Shown here piece after piece: positions 1-10,423 of a DNA stretch of 15,000 bases. A program made the translations under genes and the position numbers. The notes under the pieces are model-generated. The model did no database searches. It was not told the DNA's origin and saw nothing but the letters and a program-made list of their open reading frames with translations. Location of the stretch: assembly GCA_034096865.1 (NCBI GenBank), contig JAWQFJ010008098.1:52501-67500 (forward strand). The letters are read 5' to 3'. Each line of letters begins with the position of its first letter. Positions within the stretch are counted from its first letter, which is position 1. Source of the stretch: Theodoxus fluviatilis (Eukaryota > Mollusca > Gastropoda > Cycloneritida > Neritidae).

Positions 1-840
1 ACGTCTGTAGAGAAACAGATAACTGGCTCGGGTGCCTGATGTGCCAGAACAGTAATATAATGATAGGAATGTACAGACTCAACACTTTCCCGTATTCCAT
101 GGTCTGGATAAACAATTTCTGAAAGATCGCATCAATCTGTTCAATAGTAGTGAAGCAGCACAGTTGCCATCAACCATGTTAAAATGCTAAATAACCTCAA
201 GAACAGAAATGATGAATACAAGGTCATCAACGATTTTATAAGTGAAGGGAAAACCGCACACAAAGAATATAAACCAAACGGCTTGGATTATTAGCAACAA
301 AAATGGACTCGTATTTTCTGTTGGTTCGGGCATTATCTGAGTAAACCGCAAATAAAAGTGTGGCTGACTCGTACGTTAGCGTGTTTAACCGAAAGATCTC
401 AAGTATGTTGAAACTGATCCAATCATTTTCACCTGACAACAATCACATAATGCTAGAGCCAGGGATGTTCATCTATCTTTTTACTGTAGCTATCGAGATC
501 ATTTAAGATTTTTCATTCCACATGCTGACACAACACATGAGCTCACCCCAAGAGGTTTAACAACGTTACTCACCATGCCGCCTACACAAAGATACGATGA
601 CATTTTGAGTCTGAAAAAAGGTATTCATAGGTATTCACACCAAATACAGAAATCGTAAAGCAAGTACAATACACAAACTGATAATATCAAGAAGTTGTTC
701 ACCTCAGAATTTCCTCACGCTGCTTACTCAAAATGCAGACGACACTTTCAGTGCGAAAAAGTTGTTTGCACGGATGCAATACAGAAAGTAGGCCCAACGC
801 CAAGATGCTGCACACTCCCAAGCTTTCTCATACAGCCCTT
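1..840. other. no gene recognised; AT-rich flank
   Basis: No reading frame here resembles a known family, and the short open frames have random-looking composition. If the minus-strand kelch gene ends at the TGA at 841-843, this is its 3' untranslated or downstream DNA. I saw no TTTATT (a minus-strand AATAAA) in 1-840, so a polyadenylation site is not supported and the gene could continue to the left. Confidence 0.5.
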
Positions 841-960
841 TCAAAAAGACGAGGACAGTTTGGCTTGGGTGACACTGTCCACGGATGCCGACACACCAAG
901 GGCCCTCTCCAGCTCCTCCTTCTCAGAGTCAGCGTGACGCGCTTGAGCCAATGCCAGGTC
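841..960 (-). CDS. candidate terminal coding exon (acidic helical tail)
   Basis: Read on the minus strand from 960 down to 841, this is an open 39-codon stretch ending in TGA at 843-841. It begins DLALAQARHADSEKEELERA, then a Ser/Val-rich stretch, and ends in KLSSSF. The alternating Leu/Ala and Glu/Lys pattern looks like a soluble helix or short coiled coil. It is preceded directly by CTGTAG, which can serve as a 3' splice site and also puts an in-frame TAG just upstream. The kelch exon at 1031-1213 lies a short way upstream on the same strand. If the 70 bp of tandem duplication between them is removed in thought, the two share a frame apart from one TAG. I do not recognise the tail. A terminal exon of the kelch gene is inference, and a chance open frame of this length remains possible. 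Confidence 0.35.
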   Translation of the reverse strand, partial: DLALAQARHADSEKEELERALGVSASVDSVTQAKLSSSF

Positions 961-1028
961 CTACAGACTTTATCCCTCCAGGTTTACTGGAGATCCTACA
1001 GACTTTATCCCTCCAGGTTTACTGGAGG
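959..1028. repeat. 35-bp tandem duplication with internal inverted repeat
   Basis: Two copies of a 35-bp unit, 959-993 and 994-1028, differ at one visible base (A/G at the last position). The first 7 bases of a third copy follow at 1029-1035. Each unit contains CTCCAG, five bases, then CTGGAG, so each could form a short hairpin. It lies exactly between two minus-strand coding pieces, and every copy carries a minus-strand TAG that doubles as a possible AG acceptor. Confidence 0.9.
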
Positions 1029-1030
1029 TC

Positions 1031-1213
1031 CTACAGGACATCACTCAGATTGACAAACTGCCCGGAAGTAGTGTCGAAACACTCCACGGAACCCAGGCCA
1101 CGGTTGTTGTTGGTGGTGATGCCCCCCAAGCAGTAGAGATTGCCATCTGCACGCCAGACAAAGACGGGATGCGAGAGTGATCTGTTTCCCAATGTGGCGG
1201 CCTTGGTGCACTC
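1031..1213 (-). CDS. kelch-repeat exon (partial blade)
   Basis: Minus-strand frame from 1213 to 1034, 60 codons, then TAG at 1033-1031. It holds the hallmarks of one kelch motif: DGNLYCLGG (the double-glycine strand, about residues 23-31), a loop NNNRGLGSVECFD (about 36-48) matching the conserved G..VE.YD strand, then an expected W position occupied by Phe (SGQF). Kelch motifs build a beta-propeller that in KLHL proteins binds substrates for Cullin-3 ubiquitin ligases; that role is family knowledge and is not shown here, since no BTB or BACK domain is in the window. A plausible acceptor, GAACAG, ends at 1214 on the minus strand, but its pyrimidine tract is poor because a CA-type microsatellite abuts it. 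The right-hand end of coding is unclear: either the TAG is the true stop, or a weak donor near GTCCTG leads to the tail exon at 841-960. Confidence 0.7.
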   Translation of the reverse strand, partial: ECTKAATLGNRSLSHPVFVWRADGNLYCLGGITTNNNRGLGSVECFDTTSGQFVNLSDVL

Positions 1214-1217
1214 CTGT

Positions 1218-1299
1218 TCACGTTTGTGTGAGTGTGCGTGTGTGTGTGCGTGTGTGCGCGCGCGCGCGCGTGTGTGCGTGTGTGTTGTGTGTGTGCGTG

Positions 1300-1334
<35 letters not shown>

Positions 1335-1511
1335 GCGTAAGTGTGTGTGTGTGAGAGCTTGTGTGTTTGTGTGTGTGTACATGTGTATGTATGTATGTAT
1401 GTTCAAGTGTGTGTGTGTAAGTGTGTGTGTGTGCGTGTCTGTGTGTCTGTGTATGTGCGTGCGTGTGTTTTAAGTGTGTGTGCGTGTATGTGGGTGTGTG
1501 TGTAGTTGTGC
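1218..1511. repeat. compound (GT)n microsatellite with CG runs
   Basis: Nearly 300 bp of alternating purine-pyrimidine on the plus strand, mostly GT, interrupted by GC steps (a pure CG run near 1257-1270) and by a short TATG run near 1385-1401. Open frames across it encode only Val/Cys strings and are not genes. It starts within a few bases of the kelch exon, so it presumably lies just inside the intron upstream of that exon. Confidence 0.95.
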
Positions 1512-1946
1512 GGACGTGCGTGCAAGAGCCTGCTTGTGTGGCTGAGGCTGCGCACTTGCCTGTCTATTTGTATATACACATTGTGTGTCTAAATATAATC
1601 ACTTAAACGTGCACACTGGCGCTTGTTCACACGCATACACAAACATGCACGCACACACACACATACACGCGCGCGAGCACACACACAGCACATACATTCA
1701 CGCATTTTCGTTTGTTTGTAAACGTTTTGGCCATCACTCTGTTACAAATTCATTCTACTCATGTGCGTAACGTGAGTACAAGGGCATGCGTGCATTCGCT
1801 TCTGCGAGCATGCACGTGTGTCTCTGTGCATGTGCATGCTTGTCTCTATCCACTGCTTTGCTCCATTGCATTGCATCTTCCAGCATTGCATTACACAACA
1901 TTCACAACAGCTTACTACAGTACATTTAGTTCACTACATCGCACTG
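1512..1946. repeat. (CA)n tract and degenerate satellite-like flank
   Basis: About 1628-1697 is CA-rich (with CGCGCG near 1668-1675), the reverse sense of the GT tract about 120 bp to its left. From about 1855 the sequence is made of degenerate words such as CATTGCAT, CATTACA and CACTACAT that resemble parts of the 38-bp unit but have no fixed period. No coding signal seen. Confidence 0.7.
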
Positions 1947-4900
1947 CATTACATTGCATCCACTGTACTGTGCTCATGAGACAGCATTACATTGCACCCA
2001 CTGCACTGTGCTCATGAGATAGCATTACGTTGCACCCACTGTACTGTGCTCATGAGACAGCATTACATTGCATCCACTGTACTGTGCTCATGAGACAGCA
2101 TTACATTGCATCCACTGTACTGTGCTCATGAGACTGCATTACATTGCATTTACTGTACTGTGCTCATGAGACAGCATTACATTGCATCCACTGTACTGTG
2201 CTCATGAGACAGCATTACATTGCATCCACTGTACTGTGCTCATGAGACAGCATTACATTGCATTTACTGTACTGTGCTCATGAGACAGCATTACATTGCA
2301 TCTACTGTACTGTGCTCATGAGACAGCATTACATTGCATCTACTGTACTGTGCTCATGAGACAGCATTACATTGCATCTACTGTACTGTGCTCATGAGAC
2401 AGCATTACATTGCATCCGCTGTACTGTGCTCATGAGACAGCATTACATTGCATCTACTGTACTGTGCTCATGAGACAGCATTACATTGCATCTACTGTAC
2501 TGTGCTCATGAGACAGCATTACATTGCATCCACTGTACTGTGCTCATGAGACAGCATTACACTGCATCTACTGTACTGTGCTCATGAGACAGCATTACAT
2601 TGCATCCACTGTACTGTGCTCATGAGACAGCATTACATTGCATCCACTGTACTGTGCTCATGAGACAGCATTACATTGCATCTACTGTACTGTGCTCATG
2701 AGACAGCATTACATTGCATCCACTGTACTGTGCTCATGAGACAGCATTACATTGCATCTACTGTACTGTGCTCATGAGACAGCATTACATTGCATCCACT
2801 GTACTGTGCTCATGAGACAGCATTACATTGCATCTACTGTACTGTGCTCATGAGACAGCATTACATTGCATCCACTGTACTGTGCTCATGAGACAGCATT
2901 ACATTGCATCTACTGTACTGTGCTCATGAGACAGCATTACATTGCATCTACTGTACTGTGCTCATGAGACAGCATTACATTGCATCCACTGTACTGTGCT
3001 CATGAGACAGCATTACATTGCATCTACTGTACTGTGCTCATGAGACAGCATTACATTGCATCTACTGTACTGTGCTCATGAGACAGCATTACATTGCATC
3101 TACTGTACTGTGCTCATGAGACAGCATTACATTGCATCCACTGTACTGTGCTCATGAGACAGCATTACATTGCATCCACTGTACTGTGCTCATGAGACAG
3201 CATTACATTGCATCTACTGTACTGTGCTCATGAGACAGCATTACATTGCATCTACTGTACTGTGCTCATGAGACAGCATTACATTGCATCCACTGTACTG
3301 TGCTCATGAGACAGCATTACATTGCATCTACTGTACTGTGCTCATGAGACAGCATTACATTGCATCCACTGTACTGTGCTCATGAGACAGCATTACATTG
3401 CATCCACTGTACTGTGCTCATGAGACAGCATTACATTGCATCTACTGTACTGTGCTCATGAGACAGCATTACATTGCATCTACTGTACTGTGCTCATGAG
3501 ACAGCATTACATTGCATCTACTGTACTGTGCTCATGAGACAGCATTACATTGCATCCCTGTACTGTGCTCATGAGACAGCATTACATTGCATCTACTGTA
3601 CTGTGCTCATGAGACAGCATTACATTGCATCTACTGTACTGTGCTCATGAGACAGCATTACATTGCATCCTCTGTACTGTGCTCATGAGACAGCATTACA
3701 TTGCATCTACTGTACTGTGCTCATGAGACAGCATTACATTGCATCTACTGTACTGTGCTCATGAGACAGCATTACATTGCATCTACTGTACTGTGCTCAT
3801 GAGACAGCATTACATTGCATCCACTGTACTGTGCTCATGAGACAGCATTACATTGCATCTACTGTACTGTGCTCATGAGACAGCATTACATTGCATCCAC
3901 TGTACTGTGCTCATGAGACAGCATTACATTGCATCCACTGTACTGTGCTCATGAGACAGCATTACATTGCATCTACTGTACTGTGCTCATGAGACAGCAT
4001 TACATTGCATCTACTGTACTGTGCTCATGAGACAGCATTACATTGCATCCACTGTACTGTGCTCATGAGACAGCATTACATTGCATCTACTGTACTGTGC
4101 TCATGAGACAGCATTACATTGCATCTACTGTACTGTGCTCATGAGACAGCATTACATTGCATCTACTGTACTGTGCTCATGAGACAGCATTACATTGCAT
4201 CTACTGTACTGTGCTCATGAGACAGCATTACATTGCATCCACTGTACTGTGCTCATGAGACAGCATTACATTGCATCCACTGTACTGTGCTCATGAGACA
4301 GCATTACATTGCATCTACTGTACTGTGCTCATGAGACAGCATTACATTGCATCTACTGTACTGTGCTCATGAGACAGCATTACATTGCATCCACTGTACT
4401 GTGCTCATGAGACAGCATTACATTGCATCTACTGTACTGTGCTCATGAGACAGCATTACATTGCATCTACTGTACTGTGCTCATGAGACAGCATTACATT
4501 GCATCTACTGTACTGTGCTCATGAGACAGCATTACATTGCATCTACTGTACTGTGCTCATGAGACAGCATTACATTGCATCTACTGTACTGTGCTCATGA
4601 GACAGCATTACATTGCATCTACTGTACTGTGCTCATGAGACAGCATTACATTGCATCTACTGTACTGTGCTCATGAGACAGCATTACATTGCATCTACTG
4701 TACTGTGCTCATGAGACAGCATTACATTGCATCCACTGTACTGTGCTCATGAGACAGCATTACATTGCATCTACTGTACTGTGCTCATGAGACAGCATTA
4801 CATTGCATCTACTGTACTGTGCTCATGAGACAGCATTACATTGCATCTACTGTACTGTGCTCATGAGACAGCATTACATTGCATCTACTGTACTGTGCTC

Positions 4901-7900
4901 ATGAGACAGCATTACATTGCATCTACTGTACTGTGCTCATGAGACAGCATTACATTGCATCTACTGTACTGTGCTCATGAGACAGCATTACATTGCATCC
5001 ACTGTACTGTGCTCATGAGACAGCATTACATTGCATCCACTGTACTGTGCTCATGAGACAGCATTACATTGCATCTACTGTACTGTGCTCATGAGACAGC
5101 ATTACATTGCATCTACTGTACTGTGCTCATGAGACAGCATTACATTGCATCCACTGTACTGTGCTCATGAGACAGCATTACATTGCATCTACTGTACTGT
5201 GCTCATGAGACAGCATTACATTGCATCTACTGTACTGTGCTCATGAGACAGCATTACATTGCATCTACTGTACTGTGCTCATGAGACAGCATTACATTGC
5301 ATCTACTGTACTGTGCTCATGAGACAGCATTACATTGCATCTACTGTACTGTGCTCATGAGACAGCATTACATTGCATCCACTGTACTGTGCTCATGAGA
5401 CAGCATTACATTGCATCTACTGTACTGTGCTCATGAGACAGCATTACATTGCATCTACTGTACTGTGCTCATGAGACAGCATTACATTGCATCTACTGTA
5501 CTGTGCTCATGAGACAGCATTACATTGCATCTACTGTACTGTGCTCATGAGACAGCATTACATTGCATCTACTGTACTGTGCTCATGAGACAGCATTACA
5601 TTGCATCCACTGTACTGTGCTCATGAGACAGCATTACATTGCATCTACTGTACTGTGCTCATGAGACAGCATTACATTGCATCTACTGTACTGTGCTCAT
5701 GAGACAGCATTACATTGCATCTACTGTACTGTGCTCATGAGACAGCATTACATTGCATCCACTGTACTGTGCTCATGAGACAGCATTACATTGCATCTAC
5801 TGTACTGTGCTCATGAGACAGCATTACATTGCATCTACTGTACTGTGCTCATGAGACAGCATTACATTGCATCTACTGTACTGTGCTCATGAGACAGCAT
5901 TACATTGCATCTACTGTACTGTGCTCATGAGACAGCATTACATTGCATCTACTGTACTGTGCTCATGAGACAGCATTACATTGCATCTACTGTACTGTGC
6001 TCATGAGACAGCATTACATTGCATCTACTGTACTGTGCTCATGAGACAGCATTACATTGCATCTACTGTACTGTGCTCATGAGACAGCATTACATTGCAT
6101 CTACTGTACTGTGCTCATGAGACAGCATTACATTGCATCTACTGTACTGTGCTCATGAGACAGCATTACATTGCATCTACTGTACTGTGCTCATGAGACA
6201 GCATTACATTGCATCTACTGTACTGTGCTCATGAGACAGCATTACATTGCATCTACTGTACTGTGCTCATGAGACAGCATTACATTGCATCCACTGTACT
6301 GTGCTCATGAGACAGCATTACATTGCATCCACTGTACTGTGCTCATGAGACAGCATTACATTGCATCCACTGTACTGTGCTCATGAGACAGCATTACATT
6401 GCATCCACTGTACTGTGCTCATGAGACAGCATTACATTGCATCTACTGTACTGTGCTCATGAGACAGCATTACATTGCACCCACTGTACTGTGCATGAGA
6501 CAGCATTACATTGCATCTACTGTACTGTGCTCATGAGACAGCATTACATTGCATCTACTGTACTTTGCTCATGAGACAGCATTACATTGCATCTACTGTA
6601 CTGTGCTCATGAGACAGCATTACATTGCATCCGCTGTACTGTGCTCATGAGACAGCATTACATTGCATCCACTGTACTGAGCTCATGAGACAGCATTACA
6701 TTGTATCTACTGTACTGTGCTCATGAGACAGCATTACATTGCACCCACTGTACTGTGCATGAGACAGCATTACATTGCATCTACTGTACTGTGCTCACGA
6801 GACAGCATTACATTGCATCTACTGTACTTTGCTCATGAGACAGCATTACATTGCATCTACTGTACTGTGCTCATGAGACAGCATTACATTGCATCCGCTG
6901 TACTGTGCTCATGAGACAGCATTACATTGCATCCGCTGTACTGTGCTCATGAGACAGCATTACATTGCATCCACTGTACTGTGCTCATGAGACAGCATTA
7001 CATTGCATCTACTGTACTGTGCTCTTGAGACAGCATTACATTGCATCTACTGTACTGTGCTCATGAGACAGCATTACCTTGCATCTACTGTACTGTGCTC
7101 ATGAGACAGCATTACATTGCATCTACTGTACTGTGCTCATGAGACAGCATTACATTGCATCTACTGTACTGTGCTCATGAGACAGCATTACATTGCATCC
7201 ACTGTACTGTGCTCATGAGACAGCATTACATTGCATCTACTGTACTGTGCTCATGAGACAGCATTACATTGCATCCGCTGCACTGTGCTCATGAGACAGC
7301 ATTACATTGCATCCGCTGTACTGTGCTCATGAGACAGCATTACATTGCATCTACTGTACTGTGCTCTTGAGACAGCATTACATTGCATCCGCTGTACTGT
7401 GCTCATGAGACAGCATTACATTGCATCTACTGTACTGTGCTCATGAGACAGCATTACATTGCATCCGCTGTACTTTGCTCATGAGACAGCATTACACTGC
7501 ATCCACTGTACTGTGCTCATGAGACAGCATTACATTGCATCTACTGTACTGTGCTCATGAGACAGCACTACATTGCATCTACTGTACTGTGCTCCTGAGA
7601 CAGCATTACATTGCATCCACTGCACTGTGCTCATGAGACAGCATTACATTGCATCCACTGCACTGTGCTCATGAGACAGCATTACATTGCATCTACTGTA
7701 CTGTGCTCATGAGACAGCATTACATTGCATCCACTGTACTGTGCTCATGAGACAGCATTACATTGCATCCACTGTACTGTGCTCATGAGACAGCATTACA
7801 TTGCATCCGCTGTACTGTGCTCATGAGACAGCATTACATTGCATCCACTGTACTGTGCTCATGAGACAGCATTACATTGCATCTACTGTACTGTGCTCAT

Positions 7901-8841
7901 GAGACAGCATTACATTGCATCCACTGTACTGTGCTCATGAGACAGCATTACATTGCATCTACTGTACTGTGCTCATGAGACAGCATTACATTGCATCTAC
8001 TGTACTGTGCTCATGAGACAGCATTACATTGCATCTACTGTACTGTGCTCATGAGACAGCATTACATTGCATCTACTGTACTGTGCTCATGAGACAGCAT
8101 TACATTGCACCCACTGCACTGTGCTCATGAGACAGCATTACATTGCATCCACTGTACTTTTCTCATGAGACAGCATTACATTGCATCCACTGCACTGTGC
8201 TCATGAGACAGCATTACATTGCAACTACTGTACTTTGCTCATGAGACAGCATTACATTGCATCTACTGTACTGTGCTCATGAGACAGCATTACATTGCAT
8301 CTACTGTACTGCGCTCATGAGATAGCATTACATTGCACTCCACTGTACTGTGCTCATGAGACAGCATTACATTGCATCTACTGTACTGTGCTCATGAGAC
8401 TGCATTACATTGCATCTACTGTACTGTGCTCATGAGACAGCATTACATTGCATCTACTGTACTTTGCTCATGAGACAGCATTACATTGCATCTACTGTAC
8501 TGTGCTCATGAGACAGCATTACATTGCATCTACTGTACTGTGCTCATGAGACAGCATTACATTGCATCTACTGTACTGCGCTCATGAGACAGCATTACAT
8601 TGCATCTACTGTACTGCGCTCATGAGACAGCATTACATTGCACCCACTGTACTGTGCTCATGAGACAGCATTACATTGCATCTACTGTACTGTGCTCATG
8701 AGACAGCATTACATTGCACCCACTGTACTGTGCTCATGAGACAGCATTACATTGCATCTACTGTACTGTGCTCATGAGACAGCATTTTATTGCATCTACT
8801 GTACTGTGCTCATGAGATAGCATTACATTGCACTCCACTGT
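1947..8841. repeat. giant 38-bp minisatellite, about 181 units
   Basis: Head-to-tail units start with CATTACATTGCAT and end with CTCATGAGACAG. Successive units are 38 bp apart. From 1947 to 8821 is 6874 bp, which equals 181 units allowing for the indels I can see: a 1-bp loss near 3558, 2-bp losses near 6494 and 6759 (GTGCATGAG), and a 1-bp gain near 8339. A partial unit follows to 8841. Copies are nearly identical. The commonest difference is at unit positions 14-16: CCA, CTA or, more rarely, CCG. Each unit contains the 8-bp palindrome CTCATGAG. Because 38 is not a multiple of three and the unit carries TGA, each forward frame of the consensus stops about every 114 bp, so the array is non-coding. 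It appears to lie in an intron of the minus-strand kelch gene. Confidence 0.98.
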
Positions 8842-9115
8842 AATCTCTACACAACGCTGCATTTACTACAGCGCACAACACTTTGCTGTATTTATTTCAT
8901 TGCACTACGCTATACTGTGTTCACTACACTGCCTTACACTGCCCTTCACTGCATCCGTTACACTACACAGCATTACATTAGGCTGCATTCACAGCACTGC
9001 GTTCATTCGACAGCATTACCCTGCTCTTCACTGCAGTCAGTACGCTGCATTAAACTACACACTAAGGCGCGTTCACTACATGACGTTCCACTGCATTCAA
9101 TACACTGCGCTTCTC
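8842..9115. repeat. degenerate flank of the minisatellite
   Basis: About 270 bp built from imperfect words such as CACTGC, CATTACA, CACTACA and CTGCATT without a fixed period. The same style of sequence occurs left of the array. It may be decayed old array or the simple-sequence source from which the 38-bp unit arose. The open frame across it (His/Thr/Leu rich) is an artefact of the repeated words. Confidence 0.6.
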
Positions 9116-9209
9116 CCTGATGATCTCGCTACACCGCAACAGACTTCCCTAGCCTGCCCTACAATGCCCTGCGCGGCCCTGTCCAAGACCGGACTGCCCC
9201 TTCACTCAC

Positions 9210-9275
9210 TGGCCATGAAGGCTGCTGCGGAGTGGCGGGGCACGCTCAGGTCCCCACGTGATGCCACTTTCCGGC
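9210..9275 (-). pseudogene. kelch-like exon fragment with broken frame
   Basis: On the minus strand, one frame reads EAGKWHHV (Trp at 9266-9264) and, one base out of step, the next reads DLSVPRHSAAAFMA (9252-9211). Together they match the kelch pattern W..V..L...R..AA, which is the piece that should follow the ECYDVRDDT end of the exon at 11494-11688. It ends at a strong donor, A|GTGAGTG (9209-9203). A one-base loss in the GGGG run near 9255-9252 would explain the break. The alternative is a single-frame exon entering at GGAG| near 9276, reading KVASRGDLSVPRHSAAA with no frameshift but with poorer kelch spacing; its phase does not fit the upstream exon's two-base overhang. So it is either a real exon with an assembly or sequencing error, or a decayed piece. 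Confidence 0.45.
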
Positions 9276-9385
9276 CTCCAGCACGTCAGAGAACGTAAGG
9301 TACACAAAGACGGCGCAGATCAGATCAAGAGAGGTAAACAGACCACAGTGCAACATGTTTATACAGACGATGTTGCGCGAATGTA

Positions 9386-9478
9386 TCGACGTGTTTCCCA
9401 ATAACCCCGAGCACATTTGTCAACAAAATTACCATGTAATGTGTAGCAAATTGACTCCCTGCAATAAAGCTGGAATTT
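9386..9478. repeat. diverged dispersed repeat, copy 1
   Basis: It aligns without gaps to 13445-13537 at 64 of 93 bases by my hand count. Shared blocks TCGACG, TGTAATGTGTA and CTGCAATAA lie at the same offsets (0, 49 and 73) in both copies. Similarity seems to continue a little to the right with small indels. The family is not recognised; an old SINE tail or DNA-transposon remnant is possible. Confidence 0.7.
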
Positions 9479-9843
9479 ATGCACCTTTTTCTGTCTACAT
9501 TGTGATATAGAGCTTACAATTGACACGGAATTGGTGAATGAAAACAGTCAAATTTTACTGTTTGTTTTCTTTTGTTAAATTCACACAACCATCTGATCTT
9601 TTGATGATATTCAAGTTTGTGCTGTTGGTGACTCAATTGTAAAACCAGACTATTGCAGCATACCAGAATGCTAAATTTTATTCAGAAATTAATTTCCCCC
9701 ATTGAATAGTGATTAGTGAGGTAAAGAGCGTTGGCTGTCGATTGAATAAAAGGGAACATGACATTCTTACACTGCTTTGCATATTCATAATTATTGTCAA
9801 ATGTATCGTTCCTTTGGTTTGTTGTTCTTTGCTCGGGCAGTCC
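9479..9843. other. no gene recognised
   Basis: AT-rich sequence with no coding pattern or long repeat. Probably intron of the minus-strand kelch gene, if that gene model is right. Confidence 0.5.
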
Positions 9844-10376
9844 TGTGTTTAGCAGTCGCTCTGATAATTCGTTCACCACGTGACGCCAGTCGATTTAGAG
9901 CTCGACACAAGAGACTATTCAAGCAGCTTCGTACACGAAAGATCTGGAAATCTAGGGTTAGGTACTCAATAGGGCAACAAAGCGAGAAAGAGAGAGAGAG
10001 AGACAGACACGACTGACACGAGTCAGACACGAGCAGCAGATACGAGAGAGTTAAGGTGAGAGCTTAACTTTGTAAGGAGCGAGTCTGCTGTGAAACTGTG
10101 CGTAGAGTGAAGCGAGTACGACGACGATTACTGATTTTCACCACTGTGTAGCGATCAGTGCGTGAATAAAGTTTATCGAAAACGACCACCAGTGTTTGTC
10201 ACTTCGATTTCCCACCACAAGCCAGGAGAACCCCCGCACAACTAGAGTAGAGTGCAACATTGTCTTATAGTCTGCCCCACTGACAGTCATCACACACACA
10301 CGTGTAGATCCGCCGTAGACCCGAGTCTCAACTGTACAGTGTCCCATCAACTGTAAAACTTCGCTTTACGCTGGCA
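9844..10376 (+). mobile_element. possible solo LTR
   Basis: This segment has an LTR-like layout: a GA-rich middle (9982-10060), GAATAAAG near 10163-10170 as a possible polyadenylation signal, then a GT- and C-rich stretch resembling a U5 region. A 9-bp direct repeat, GGCAGTCCT, occurs at 9836-9844 and 10373-10381. If four bases of it (GTCC) are the target duplication, the element would start TGTGTT and end TGGCA, fitting the usual TG...CA ends. There is no primer-binding site, no gag or pol, and no second LTR in the window, and a shared 9-mer at this distance could be chance. Boundaries are tentative. Confidence 0.28.
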
Positions 10377-10423
10377 GTCCTTGATTCTGCTGTACAAAAA
10401 CCACTACTGTTAACACAGTAACT

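Noticed and set aside
236..442. 68-codon minus-strand open frame
   Set aside because: No family likeness, AT-rich, no splice or promoter context; typical random open frame.
1140..1606. Cys/Val-rich open frames on the plus strand
   Set aside because: Direct translation of the GT microsatellite; low complexity with no codon structure.
6717..6914. Open frame inside the minisatellite (and others like it)
   Set aside because: It exists only because local deletions and substitutions (GTGCATGAG, CTCACGAG) skip the TGA found in each consensus frame every 114 bp.
1947..8841. CRISPR-like array
   Set aside because: Repeats are directly contiguous with no spacers, the setting is eukaryotic and there are no cas genes.
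8828..9298. 156-codon plus-strand open frame
   Set aside because: Composed of the degenerate satellite flank, then running antisense through the kelch-like fragment; no plus-strand family likeness.
9250..9890. Possible duplication of CCACGTGA/CGCCA words at 9255 and 9877
   Set aside because: The match is about 10 bases with mismatches and does not extend on either side.
9952..9962. Telomere-like TAGGGTTAGG
   Set aside because: Only about one and a half units, with no array around it; chance.
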